Positions 26,809-40,800 are shown, numbered from the stretch's first letter. The stretch is DNA of 64,000 nt from Owenia fusiformis (GCA_903813345.2 CAIIXF020000001.1:23205915-23269914), one strand, 5' to 3'. Program-made: numbers and translations. The notes: a model not told the origin generated them from the letters alone.

Positions 26809-27631
26809 TATATAAAATATATTCCATATTCGAAGATAAAACATTTCCAAATATAAAATAAAACCAGGTTGATTAATATTGTCACATTTATTAATACAAA
26901 ATAATTTTATTGTGCGTAATTGTCATGGAGACAACTGTGACTAGTGTCATATAATACTATTGGTCACTTTGTTAAGTTTCTCACACATTCTGTACATATA
27001 ACCATGTGATATCTAGAGCTCAAAAATCTACCAATTAAAAGGTATTTATTTAGGCTGTATTTACATGCATTTTTGACAGCGGTGCAAGTGAAATTGATAC
27101 CATTGTATATTATTCAATAGTTTGACACAACAGTATTTCGCACATACTATTGTGGTATAACCACGATCTAGCTAACTTTTAGGATTAAGATCTTGCCCGC
27201 GATCAAAAAGCATGTACAAAAATGCAGCCTAAGGCTACACTGAGAACTAATGTAGAAATAATCCATTGGAATGACATATGAATACTGCAATGGCTACCAT
27301 GCCATCTATATTATTTCAATGTTAATAATACTGGTTGTGCATATATTGAAACAGTTATATTCATCAGGAACTAAACTGTATAATCTAGACCCAATACATT
27401 GCTCTTGCATATTATGAGGTAACATTGTTGACATATATCCGTATTGATGTACAATCTCATAAACTGCAATAAATTCTACAGATATTCTGATTTGTTTGCG
27501 GGTGGTTGCCAAAAGGCAATTCAATTGTATATAAAAAGTGCAAAATCATTTTCAAAACTGTACTTGTTTTCTATTAAAATATTAAACTATATGCATTCTA
27601 AATATTTCATTTACAACTCCTTAATAATAAA

Positions 27632-28949
27632 TCAATGTTTCAGACATCTGTCTATAAAATCATAGCACTGCTTCACATAAACCTCTGGGTGGGTTCTCAT
27701 GTGTGAAACATGCCCAGAGTCCTCCCAACAGATACTGGAGACCTGAACTCGTAGGGATTTTCTATGTGCTATAACCTCGTCAACATAACTGGACTCTGTG
27801 ATATCATCAGCAGTGGAATACAAGAACAGCGACGGCCATCTTGATTGACAGTTGCGGAATCGAGCGTGAAAGCTATGAGCATCTACATCACTTTTTAGTC
27901 CAGTCTTACTGATCACAAAACGTAGTAGTACCGTCATAACAAGCCAGCTATAAACAATCATTCCAAATAACCAGCTTATGACAGGGTTCATGCCAATCAT
28001 AGAACCTTTAAATGCCTTAAAGGCTGTGCTGATTTTCTTTGGGGCAGGACAACTATCGAAGATTGTTCCGCAAATGTTTAGACTCTTGTGCTCCTTCAAT
28101 AGAATGTCTATCATGCTCTGATATAAGATTCCCCCACCGTTACTAAACACATGAAAGAATATCGGGTTTTTATCAAGGCTCAGATCATACAAGAGCTCCA
28201 ATAGTTTTTCAGCTATGGGTTGCATTTTACCGCTTCCAAAAAAAACCTTTTCAGTTGGTGCAGTGTAGCGAATAGTGATTGACCTGAAATCACAAATTGA
28301 AAAAATAAATAATAAGTACATGAAGAAACAGTGTAATCAGTGTTCCCAATTATTCTTCTCACAAAGGAACAACTAAGATGCTCCAAATCTCAAGTTTAAA
28401 AATGACATAATAAACTCCTTGCGAACATAGACAGCCCTGATACTTTTCATAATGAGGGAAATAGATTTGGGGATATAAAGTAATAGTATTTTAAGTTTTT
28501 TTAGTTTTAGCCCTAAGAAATATCTGGGAGAGCAATGGCCAGGAAACAAAGCTGGACACAAAAGGTCAGCCTTGATATCGGAATCCAGAAAAATCTCTGG
28601 GAGGGAAATGGCTTTGAAACAAGGCGGTACACAAATAGTCAGCCTTGATGTCTAGAGTAAGTCATAGCTATTCAAATGAAAATATGGGATACTAGTGAAA
28701 AATTATAATTTAAAAAGCAACAAGTTGGATAAATTTTAATTTCGAAACTTACCCTCGCTTTTCATAAAAGGCACTATATTTCGCTAAATATTTATCTTTA
28801 CAACCAACCCAACCAAGCAAAATGACAACAGGCTCTTTCTCCTCAGATATACATTGATTCTGTTCGTTGCCATTGTCTTCTGAGGGTCTTTCAGACAGAT
28901 TTAGTGACGGAAAAGTAACGTGAAACCTTCGTCCGCCATCTTTAAACAA
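27632..28949 (-). CDS. TMEM53: TMEM53 (DUF829) transmembrane protein, 2 exons recognised, 5' end unresolved
   Basis: Two minus-strand exons, 28753-28949 (start approximate) and 27632-28283, join in phase with GT-AG junctions. They encode about 280 residues ending in a TGA at 27632-27634. Family signatures read directly: [20 protein letters not shown] in exon 1, then the junction giving [12 protein letters not shown], then FHVFSNGGG (the alpha/beta-hydrolase-like nucleophile-elbow region), [10 protein letters not shown] and a late [13 protein letters not shown]. These match TMEM53/NET4 almost block for block, and the length is close to the vertebrate protein. A hydrophobic stretch (about 25 residues, [20 protein letters not shown]) fits the membrane segment. 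TMEM53 is a nuclear-envelope/ER protein linked to BMP-SMAD signalling in vertebrates; the biochemical reaction is not established. Exon 1 has no in-frame ATG: the frame opens at a TTG with a stop just upstream. A pyrimidine-rich AG acceptor at about 28940 suggests a missed short 5' exon. Family assignment is very secure; the start is not. Confidence 0.93.
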
Positions 28950-29326
28950 TCAAGACAAGAATGACCTTCAATTAATATTTTGAACTAAAATGTATTGATC
29001 GGAGCGGTTGTTAAATGAACTAAAAGCCTTTGTCATTAATTTGTTATGTTTTTATTTTACATATAAGAAATATCTTTTTTGTAATGTTATAAATCAAAAG
29101 AATATAAATAACTATTGCGTGCACTTTCACGTCACTTCAATCTCAATTTTGAAAAATATTGCAGACGAATTTGTTCCAAGTTGGAAGGTACTTGTAGGCC
29201 TAGTTATGAACTATTTATTTCAATAAGAATCAAATAACAACAGTGTGATTGAAAGCAACACTACTAACGAATTGGCCCTTGTATATTCACGGGGAAGTCA
29301 CTATCTAATTTTCTCAATGGTCTCAT

Positions 29327-31165
29327 TTAGGCCTAGGCTAAAAATGATTTTGAATTTGATCTTAGCCTATTTACTATTTAGCCTAGGCCGAGACCCTATC
29401 TGTTGCAAGACTAACGCCTGGCGTAACCGTCACCATGTTATTTGGTGTTTTTTAAGTAGCGCAAGGATCCTGCCATGACCGTGGTTATGTTATCGTGAAA
29501 GCCTGGTATAACCGCGACAATGCTGTATTATATTAAAATGCCTGCCATGACCGTGGTAGTGTAATCGTGTAAGCCTGGCGCGACCGCAACCTTTATATGA
29601 CATTAATGACCCGTTGCTGTTGGTATTTTTTATGAATAAATCTTATTAATTGATCATTATAGAAAGTATATGCTTTCGAATCGAAGCTCTTTGAATGAGA
29701 GTAGAGATATAGTTTGTTCGCAAATTATTTATGAGTAAAAATTAGGTTTTCGTTGTGAAATTAATACACATTTTTAGTAGTCTTTATTTACATATTTAAG
29801 GTAGTTAAACACGAAGAAAAATTGTCATTACAGGGTTCTCATGCTACTTTAAATACAACCACGGTCATGAGAGGCCTTGCAACTATTGTCACGGTCATAC
29901 GGGGCTTTAACATTACCACGGTCATGACAGGCCTTATAAGCATTGTCACGGTCATATTAGGCTTTAACATTACCACGGTCATGACAGGCCTTGCAATAAT
30001 TTATGATTAGGACTGCTATAACCGTGACAATGTTTATAGAAAAGCCGGGCATGACCGTGACAATGTCATATAGTACTGCAAGGCCTGGCATGGTCGTGAC
30101 CATGTAATACAGTACTGCAAGGCCTGGCATGACCGTGACAATGTAATATAGTATTGCAAGGCCTGGCATGGTCGTGACCATGTAATACAGTACTGCAAGG
30201 CCTGGCATGACCGTGACAATGTAATATAGTATTGCAAGGCTTGGTATGACCGCCGTGGCAGTGTAATGTAGTATTGCAAGTTCAGGTATGAAAGTGGTGA
30301 TGTAGAAATTTATGATTAGGACTACTGCTATAACCGTGACAATGTGTATTGCAAAGCCTGGCATGACCGTGACAAGGTAATATAGTACTGCAAGGCCTGG
30401 CATGACCGTGACAATATAATATAGTATTGCAAGGCTTGGTATGACCGCCGTGGCAGTGTAATGTAGTATTGCAAGTTCAGGTATGAAAGTGGTGATGTAG
30501 AAATTTATGATTAGGACTACTGCTATAACCGTGACAATGTGTATTGCAAAGCCTGGCATGACCGTGACAAGGTAATATAGTACTGCAAGGCCTGGCATGA
30601 CCGTGACAATATAATATAGTATTGCAAGGCTTGGTATGACCGCCGTGGCAGTGTAATGTAGTATTGCAAGTTCAGGTATGCGAGTGGTGATGTAGGTGTT
30701 TAACTACCTTAATTATGTTAATATCAAAATTACTACTAGACATTATATTCACATTATTTCCGCATATTCTAAAATAATTAATCATTTACACAGAATAAGA
30801 CAAGTTATTTGTGTCACGCTAATAAACAATTTATTTAAAAGTGGATAGTAAACAAATCACTTAACAAACAACAATAAAAAATTCTTAAATTAAACTTAAA
30901 TGCTACGGCCGCGCCAGGCTTCCACGATAACACTCACGGTCATGACAGGCCTTGCAATATAATACAGCGTTGTCACGGTTATACCAGGCATACAAAATAA
31001 CACTGCCACGGTCATGGCAGGATCCTTGCGCTACTTAAAAAACACTGAATAACATGGTGACGGTTACACCAGGCGTTAGTCTTGCAATAGATAGCATGTG
31101 CCTAGGCCTCATCTTCTTAGGACTAACCTGAGCCCTAGGCTAGGCTAGATCTAATCTAGGCTAGG
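29327..31165. repeat. Outer inverted-repeat arms around the 29800-30708 foldback
   Basis: The left arm at about 29397-29600 (TTGCAAGACTAACGCCTGGC, GCGCAAGGATCCTGCCATGA) has its inverse at about 30905-31095 (GGCAGGATCCTTGCGC, CCAGGCGTTAGTCTTGCAA). CCTAGGC-type words lie at both outer edges. The arms share the ACCGTGACAATG-type subrepeat with the inner element, so the two are probably related insertions. Confidence 0.65.
29800..30708. mobile_element. TTAA-flanked foldback element with internal tandem repeats
   Basis: The terminal inverted repeat GGTAGTTAAACAC / GTGTTTAACTACC is bounded by TTAA (29796-29799, 30709-30712). The interior consists of 36-45 bp repeats containing GGCCTGGCATGACCGTGACA in one orientation on the right and the inverse on the left. 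Blocks of about 180-190 bp on the right are duplicated. TTAA duplications occur in piggyBac- and Kolobok-type elements. Confidence 0.75.
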
Positions 31166-31854
31166 CTATTTTGCCTACCGTCAATGTTGCTTTGATCCCC
31201 ACAAAACCAATCTATTATATTAGATATTACATGGACTTTCTGAAAGCCCATGATAAAGCTTACTGTAGCCTACATGTAGATACATTTGTAGATGGACTGT
31301 GTGTCAACCTGGGAACACCTACATGTAAAATTAGTGACTTACAAATGTTGAACACCTACCTTCAAATTGTGAACACCATGGTCCAAATCTGGACACCTTG
31401 GTCCACATGAATGAACTGCGTTCGTTTTTCGTTGTTCGGTTTTCCGCCTTCCTTTATATATTTTAGAAATAGTAAAAAAAACTCCTCAGCAGGGCAATCA
31501 ATTGGCAGATTGGGGACCAAACTAATTTTGTCAGAATTTTGAAAATATGTAACTTGCCGTTAGAACATGTACATGTAAGTCATTTATTGAAACTAGATAA
31601 GACATTTTGAATGATTATTTTGTTGTTTATATATACCCCTCGCCTGAACTGCAAAATAAGAAAATTGCAAAATAATTTTTGATCAATTTTTGTAAAGGTT
31701 AGGGATCTCTACAATAAGTTTACTGCATTTTCTTGTTTACAAATATGCTACCTTTTTCTTCAGCATTTTTCAACAATCAGAGCATATACATGTACATATA
31801 GGCTAAGGGAGTAGCAGGGAGAAATCAGAGAAGCAGAGTGAGACAAGGGCAAAA

Positions 31855-34800
31855 ATGGCTAGCAGTTCTGTCCACGAGTTCTTGACAGATGAAGAGGGAA
31901 ACTTAGAACAAATAATAAACAACCTTGGTGAGTCTTAATTGGTAACTTAATTATCCCAGTGAACTCATGCAATATTGTTTGTCTGTATATCGCATGGTCA
32001 TGATAACCAGTTGTGTTGACATTAAAATAGCACACATTAAATGTTGTTGATATTAACACACATGGCACAGGTAGAATAACATACAAGTAATTTGAATATA
32101 TTTGAAATATCAATTATCGTAATAAATTTGCCCGTATCTGCCCAACTGCGTACACTTGTCATTTACTATTCCAGAGTTTGAAGTTCAACAATACATGCAG
32201 CTTATTGAGAAGGAGCAACAGCACATAGATGGTGAGTTGTGTAAAGGGGGAATATGTTTCGTAAAAATCGTGGCCCCTTTAATTTGAAGGGTGTGACTGG
32301 CTTAAAGATCAACTTTGGTGCAAATTACATTTTTACACCAAAAAATCGAATTGCCCAGATTTTGAGATTTCGCCATCAAATGTGCCAAATGAGAGTTTAA
32401 CAGATTATATTTATGTTAAGATCTCGAGTCATAAATATACATTGGGATTTGGTAGTCCATCACTGGGCCATCATGGTGCTTGACAATTTCTAGTCTTTCA
32501 AGGGGAAGACAAGTTATCCACCTCCTGTTGTGGGAGGTTTTGCCACTTGTGCCTAAAACCAGTGTAAAGGCTGACCCATTATTTCCACTATAATTAGTGA
32601 AGTTTGATATATTTGTACAGAACTTCTAAAATATCAACATCATAAGGAACCAATTAAAAATCCACATACTCTTTTCAGTCTTACAGAAAGATGTTGAAGT
32701 TAAACATAGAGAAATAGACTCATTTGAAAAATCTACAGCTGAAATAAATGAAGAAACTAAGCGACTGCATAAACAGTTTGTGTGGAACAGAGAAAACTGT
32801 GAAAGGTATGTTAACATTGCTGAATATATACATGAATATACATTTTGAAGTGGAATGAATGATTAAATGAAATAGCAATTTGATTGAATAAATGTAATTT
32901 CCTAGCGTTTTATTTATTTTCACCTTTTTAAAACATGGCATATATTGGTCTCATGAGTCATGAGCCATTAATAGCTAACTTTACATTTTTATAATGATAC
33001 TTTTTTATAGCCTCAAGAAAACAACAGCAGTTCTCTCAGAACATGAAGATGCATTGAACAAAAAACTTGGAGAACTCGTTGCTAAACATGAGCAGGAAAG
33101 GTAGATATTATATTACATTAATAACAAATAATATTTTATAGGGTATAATTTTATATAAATGTGTAGCTGTTTTTCATACAGTTCTGCATTGTTTTAAAAT
33201 CTCAATTTGAGATAATGTAAAGTATCAGGCATAATGTAGTCAAAATGCAGACCCCTTGTGTGGTAGGCAAAGTAAACTTTACACCCCGATTTACCTATCA
33301 GAATGAATTATTATCACTTACCAGGTCTCATTACATTACAGAGAGGAGAATGAAGTATTATTACTTACCAGGTCTCATTACATTACAGAGAGGAGAATGA
33401 AGTATTATTACTTACTAGGTCTCATTACATTACAGAGAGGAGAATGAAGTATTATTACTTACTAGGTCTCATTACATTACAGAGAGGAGAATGAAGTATT
33501 ATTACTTACTAGGTCTCATTACATTACAGAGAGGAGAATGAAGTATTATTACTTACTAGGTCTCATTACATTACAGAGAGGAGAATGAGGTATTATTACT
33601 TACTAGGTCTCATTACATTACAGAGAGGAGAATGAAGTATTATTACTTACTAGGTCTCATTACATTACAGAGAGGAGAATGAAGTATTATTACTTACTAG
33701 GTCTCATTACATTACAGAGAGGAGAATGAAGTATTATTACTTACTAGGTCTCATTACATTACAGAGAGGAGAATGAAGTATTATTACTTACTAGGTCTCA
33801 TTACATTACAGAGAGGAGAATGAAGTATTATTACTTACTAGGTCTCATTACATTACAGAGAGGAGAATGAAGTATTATTACTTACTACAGTGTAGGTCTC
33901 ATTAAATTACAGAGAGGAGAACGAAGTATTATTACTTACCAGGTCTCATTCCATTACAGAGAGGGGCATGAAGCGGTCTTGTCACATTATGAACAACTTT
34001 GGGGGAAGTACCAGGAGAAATATGAGAGCTTTGATCACTGTAAGGAACTTGCAGAGAAGAAAGCTGAACTAAGGAGAGTGGAGAGAACGATTGAAGAGGC
34101 AGATGAAAGAATCACTGATTTAACTGAGCAGATGAATCAACTGCAAACAGAGAGTGAATCAGATGACCCATTGTATGAAAATACAAATGATTTTGTTGTC
34201 AAAGTGTATCCTTTGGTATCATACAGTATATATCATGTTAAGGTGCTATGGAAGTTAACAGGAAATGACAAAACAGGAAGTGAAAAGCCATGCTGGATTT
34301 TGAAAATTTTTTGAACCAAGATAACAGAGTTCTGTTTGGACCTCCAGTCAGTTTAACTAGTTCCACATATCATTTACATGACCAGGAACACAACGGAAAT
34401 GGTAAGAATGACCATAAACATGATGAAATAACCTTTTCAGCCCTCTGAAAATGTGCCTGAAAAACAGCTAAGAGTAGGTGCTCAGGAAAGGTCACTGAAC
34501 AGAATCTTTTGACTTTTTCAGAAAATCTGCCCAATATATTGCTTAAAATGATACAATTTAAAAAAATTTGATATCATTCTTAGAAAAAGAAAAAAATTAA
34601 AAAAACTGAATCGAAAATTGATCAATTTACCTTTTTACTACAGCCATTATTGTTTCAGACAATTTTTTAAAATTTTAAAGATTGTATCATTTAGAGCAAT
34701 ATATTGGACACGTTTTCTGAAAAAATCGAAAGATTCTGTTCAGTGACCTTTCCTGAGCACCTACTTTTAGCTATTTTTCAGTCACATTTTCAGAGGGCTG

Positions 34801-37800
34801 AAAAGGTTATTTTATTATTTTTATGGTCATTCTGACCATTTCCATTGTGTTCCCAGTCATGTAAATGATATGTGGAACTAGTAAAACTGACTAGAGGTCC
34901 AAACAGAACTCTGATATCTTGCTTCAAAAAAATTTCAAAATCCAGCATGGCTTTGTCACTTCCTGTTTTGTCATTTCCTGTTAACTTCCATGGCACCTTA
35001 AAGGTAGTACATTTCCTTTGGTATCATACAGTATATATCATGTTAAAGGTAGTACATTTCCTTTGGTATCATACAGTATATATCATGTTAAAGGTAGTAC
35101 ATTTCCTTTGGTATCATACAGCATATATCATGTTAAAGGTAGTACATTTCCTTTGGTATCATACAGTATATATCATGTTAAAGGTAGTACATTTTAAAAT
35201 GAACTATCCAATGTGCCATGTACCATCCCAAATGATATATTTCAAAATTACAAATATTACATTAAAATACATGAAGGTATAAGAGACAGTGATTGAAATA
35301 CATTCTTTGAAAGTAAAACCAATGTAGCACATTGTAAAAAAGAATTTATCTTGTCCTCAATCCCCAAAATTTCCATCTGTAAGCCAAATGAATCTTTGGC
35401 TGTTCAACAAGGTAATAATATTCCTCGATGTTCATAATGTGTGGAATTGCATCCACTAAGCAGGTACTACATACATGTATTCAAGCCTAACTCTTTGATG
35501 GTTTTCTATAACTGACTACAGTGCTGAACTGAAGGTTGACATAACTAGACTAGCTCAGGAAGAGGCAAAGTACGAACAAAATCTAGCTGAAAATGAGGAG
35601 ACAATAGCTGAACTGAGGAACAAACAGAAGAGAGTGTTGGAGGTATTTAGTTTTTTTTTATATTACATTCATAAATGCAATTCTGTTAAATTATAGTCAA
35701 GAAAAACCTTGACGAATCAATACTGTATTAAAATGACACTGAAAAATCCTAATGTAATATTCGTAAAATAAGTTCCAAGCCCATGTGCTGTCAGAATTTA
35801 GAATGACCTAATTTTTGTTTTTGTCCAAATGTAGTAATTGCAGTATACACATACATATATGTACATTGTTGTCCAGTAAACCCTTCCGTCTTTTACTGAT
35901 ACATATTATAGTATTATACTATTGTATGTATGACTTAAACTGTACTGCCATATTTCATGACTCTCAGTGAAGAGAAAGCTAGGACCAGATTTATGATATA
36001 GGTAATGTCCAGTTGCAATGTTTACAAACAAATAGAAAATATTTGAAGTTTTCAAATTGAGTAATAAATTAGGATAAGAAACATCATGAATCTAGAACCA
36101 ATATATTTTGATCTCTTTGGTGTGGCATTGAGGGTAGAATTTATTAAAAAGATCTATTGCTATGATTCTAGGAACTTGAACAGCGAGCCATAGAGGCTGC
36201 AGCAATAGAGAGGCAGGCAGAATTAGCCAAAGAGCAACAGGAACAGGCACATCAACAGCAACAAGAAAACACACAACAAATCCCCAAGCAAATAAAACCC
36301 ACAAATCCACAACAAACAGAAGGAACTAAACACAATAATCAAGCTGAGGATGATGAAGCTCCAACAAAAGAATCCCACAAGTCTACCTCTATGTTTATAA
36401 CTGACAAAATCCAAGTCACTGGAGCTGCAGTTCCAGTAGCACAGTCAACCAGAGAGGCTACAACAGTCCCAAAGTCGTGTGTTGTTGAGACCATTGGACC
36501 AATGGAGACTATAGTAAGAAGGTCAGTTCCTCCCCAGATCTTCATCCCGCCCTCACCAACTATTGGAACCACGAGGATTGAGCGTGAAACAGTAAGTCTA
36601 TTCAGTATCTATAATAATTGTCTGTTCATTTATTTAATGATCGAGAAATTAAGAAGTATAGCTATGGTGTAATTACTTCTTTAAAGGCAATGAAGTCATT
36701 TTCTTAAGTGAATGTGAATTTGATTAGTACTATTCTTAGAAATATCTTAGTTATTTGATTATCTGTATTTGAATATTATATTTAATGAGTCTAGAAATAT
36801 ACAATATATACACAACAGTTTATCATATATACACTATATACAACATATTATGCATATAGTAGACCTGAACACTTTGTTTTATGACTTAAATGATGTACTA
36901 GACTGAATAAGTTGACAAATAATTTACATAAACATTTCTTAAAACTGCAGTAGAATTATAATGAAGACATGTAGTAGGTGGATTAACAAATTTTTTTCCC
37001 ATTAAATGTTTTTAGACTAGTGTTATTTAATTTAAGTCCCTATAGCTGCAGTGTCTGCGTCACAATCACACTTCCTCCAAATCCACATTCTTTCCATTTG
37101 CATGAATTTTATCTGAAATATAAAGAGAGACATTTACTAAGATGGATCAGAAACCAGTCACTAAACTCATTTATTGGTGACTTGACGATTGTAATGATTT
37201 TATGAACTGTACATTAAGTTATATTTCTGCTATTGATTTTCTACATTAAAATCATAGTTCTAATACTGATCTTAATGACCTCACATGAACGTAAACTAGA
37301 TTAAAGGAAAATGTCCAAATTAATTTTGAAGGCAAAGTTGTGCTCTTGCAACACATATGCAGCTTGCTTACCTGACTCATTATCCTGTGGTTGTGCGATA
37401 TTTGGTTCAGTTTGGGTCCCCTCATCAATGCTTTCAACGGTATCAGTTTGGACGAGTGTCTCAACTGACGTATAAGCAGGGTTTTCCGTTTGTTCACCAT
37501 TAACAAGTGTATGTTTTATTTCATATGTCAAGTCCTTGTTAATGTAGTATTTGTATGTAACTACACTGAGAGCTATGAGTGTTATCACTATGATTGTAGC
37601 TTCGATTGCGATTACAATGACGTAGGTATGACCAGTTCCCTGATCCAGCGCTTTGATATCCTTGGGTGCGGGAGTTGTCAGCTTTGGGAAGCGACACTGA
37701 GTGAAGGCTGAAAAAGATTTTATGAGTAAACATATTTCACAAAATGCATATGATAATGATATTTTAATAAAATAGCTGGTGCAGAGAAAAGTATTTAAAA

Positions 37801-40800
37801 TGAAAATGATAAGTGAATTTCTTTATCAGATTGAGAACCTTCATCTCAACAATTGATATTCCTATCTAATACTAGAATTATTTTTATCGTATGATCTGTA
37901 AAATGAAGCCCTCTGATTGGTCAGTTCTTGTGCTGTACAGATCTGTATTGCTACTGAGATTGTCCCCGTTGATCAGCTCCGTAGCAATACAGAAAATATT
38001 GGCATGGAGGGGACAATCTCAGTAGCAATACAGAGGATCACACAATAAAAACGTTATTGAATGATTTGAAGTGCAATACAGGATATATTCTGTCTCGATA
38101 TTCTGTATTGGCACTCGACTTCAATACGGAATTCTCGAACAGAATATATCCTGTATTGCACTTCAAATCATTCAATAACTTATAGTATCTCAATCTAAAA
38201 AAGATGTTTATCAATATTTTATAACGTCTATTGTATTCAATTTTAATTCATATAAAATTATAATGATACATTGGATAACCTTACATGAACATAGAGTTTT
38301 CACATTGCCAATTTCAGTGTCACTGCATAGTTTCTGGATTTTTTTCACATCTCTCTCTCCACTTGGCACGCAAAGCTCAGAGCAGTAATTCGAATATTCT
38401 ATTCCATTTATGGTACGGACTACCGGTATGTCAAACTTAGCACATGGATCAGGAGCAGCAATTGCTAGAGCCGCCAATCCCAAAGCATATATCGGGAAAT
38501 TCTGAAATATAAATGAAAGAATTAGCCTATCACAAAACAGTTTCAAAATACTTCAAAGTACATGATTCATAATGAGAAATGCACTAAATATTTCCTTGTA
38601 TTATTGGAATTGTATTTTTATCAGAATTGCGATTATTTTGACAAATTGTTTCCTTTATTTTCACGAGATATTGACTCACCATCTTCCTTTGTCGCTTCCT
38701 GAATAAAATTAACTTCAATTAAGTTCCATGGTAAGGAAACTATGGGGAAGTTATAGTTTCTTATGAAAGTAACAGGGTGATCCAAAAAGTACAGTATTCT
38801 TTTAAAAGAGGTGATGAAAATGTTATAAAATGTTGCAATGCCTTTCTCAAATCTTTTTATGAGAAATATACACCACATCTAGTTTCTATTATGAAATCTT
38901 TGTCCACCCTGTATAAGGAAATCAATATACTTGTAGATGTGAACTGTTTCATATGAGAGTCCTTGATCTGGGATTTTGAAGGGTTGGGATTGGTGACTCA
39001 CCTCTCTGGATGGCTTTCTCCTTTAGGAGATAATGGGATGAAATTATGTGTCTGTTGCTGCTTCATTGTGTCATCTCATTCAGCCTCACCTACATGTAAC
39101 AATAAACAAAAAATAAATGAACAAATAACATACAAGCCATTAAATTGCAGATCTCTCTAATATCAAATATATGCATGTTTTTCCCAATGTACAATGGATA
39201 TACATGGTTTCAGAAAGGATTTCCAATGGTTTCTGTTTCTGGTATGATACCAGTTTCTGTATGGTTTCTGTTTTTGCTGCTTTCTCTATGTATGTGTATA
39301 TGTTTGCTCTATTGTATCAATAGCAATTTACCCTATCAATTCAATTCTATTCATCAGTAATCTCTGCTTTAGACTATTATTATCTTATGATGTATTGAAA
39401 CTGGAACTGGAATTTTGGATCAATAGCCAGAATGTTATAATGACCTTAGATTGATTCTGATTCACAATTATAAAGTCCAGGTTGTATTCTTTTCAGATAG
39501 CATTCCAATTCATCTGTAATGACTAGCATGAGAAAGGAGCTAATACTTGTCCTTGATCCCTTGATCACTGTCACAAATTTGGAATTTTGAATCCTCGGTA
39601 TCATAATGCATAATGTAAATTCCATTCAAAACTTCCAAACAGTTGTAGTTGTTATAATAAGGTAGCATGTACTTTGTACTTTAATATAGTAGTGTATTTT
39701 ATGTTAATGATATCCTGATAAGTAGGCATTACTTTTTAAACTTGACTTTTGCTCATGTCTCTCTAAATTCAAATATTAACCATAGGCACTAGTTTGACAG
39801 AAAGATGGCAGTAGCTGTATGTCTGTATGTTTACATTATAGACAGAACTGCCATAATTTCTTTTGACTCTTGATATCTATAGGAAATATCTATAGGAAAT
39901 AGGATGGATTATTCTGGCCAGTTATGGTACAGGGTGGTCAAACATAATGAACATAAACCCTACGCACTTTATTTACAATAACTCAATTTTCATCCTGTTC
40001 TTTTAAACATGTAGTCTATATCTTATAATACACTACATACATAATTAATGTCACCACCAACAACTGACCTCGTAAACATATATTCTACAGCTTTATTGCG
40101 ACTGGCGTGAGGCATTGTTGGTCAGTTTTGTGTCTGTGCTCTGTATTAAAATGACATTTTGTCATTATCGTATTATATACCTTGAAGGATCCGTTTGATT
40201 GTTGCAGAAATTGATTGGTAGAGAAACATACACTTGATCCCACTGAACATTTATTATTTATTATTAACATACTTTTTTCAAATTATTCTTTTCTTCATTT
40301 ACATATATGTTTAGGTCCCAAATTCCCCCCAGCCAATGATTGGACTGCATGTTCCACAACTTAGACACACCAGGATGTCACAGAGTCAAACAAACAAGTC
40401 ACACGGTGTTACTGCTAATCAAGTCCCAAGACAGGTAATTCATTTAACCTATCCCTTTGTAAATATAAGCTGGGATCCTCGAAATACAATGTATGAAATA
40501 TATTCATTTGAGATTTGGGCCCACTTTCAAAACAAGTCCCAAAATGCCAACTTTTGGTACAAATAAAAGTCTGCCAGTGACAATTACAGTATGTTAGACA
40601 TGAACATTAATACCAGTAATGTATATTCTACATTGGTTTTAAGATGTTTAAAATTTAGAAATTATTATTAATATAAATTGTCTTCCTACAGTGGCTGATC
40701 CAGAAACTAACAAGGGGGGGAGAAATATTGAGTTTGGAAAAAAAATCCGCACTTGCGTGAAAAAAACTTTGGGCCCCTAAAACCCAAAATTGGGCCCAAA

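Noticed and set aside
29957-30598. 213-codon minus-strand frame of MPGLAVLYYLVTV repeats
   Set aside because: Generated by the tandem repeats of the TTAA-flanked foldback; hydrophobicity is incidental.
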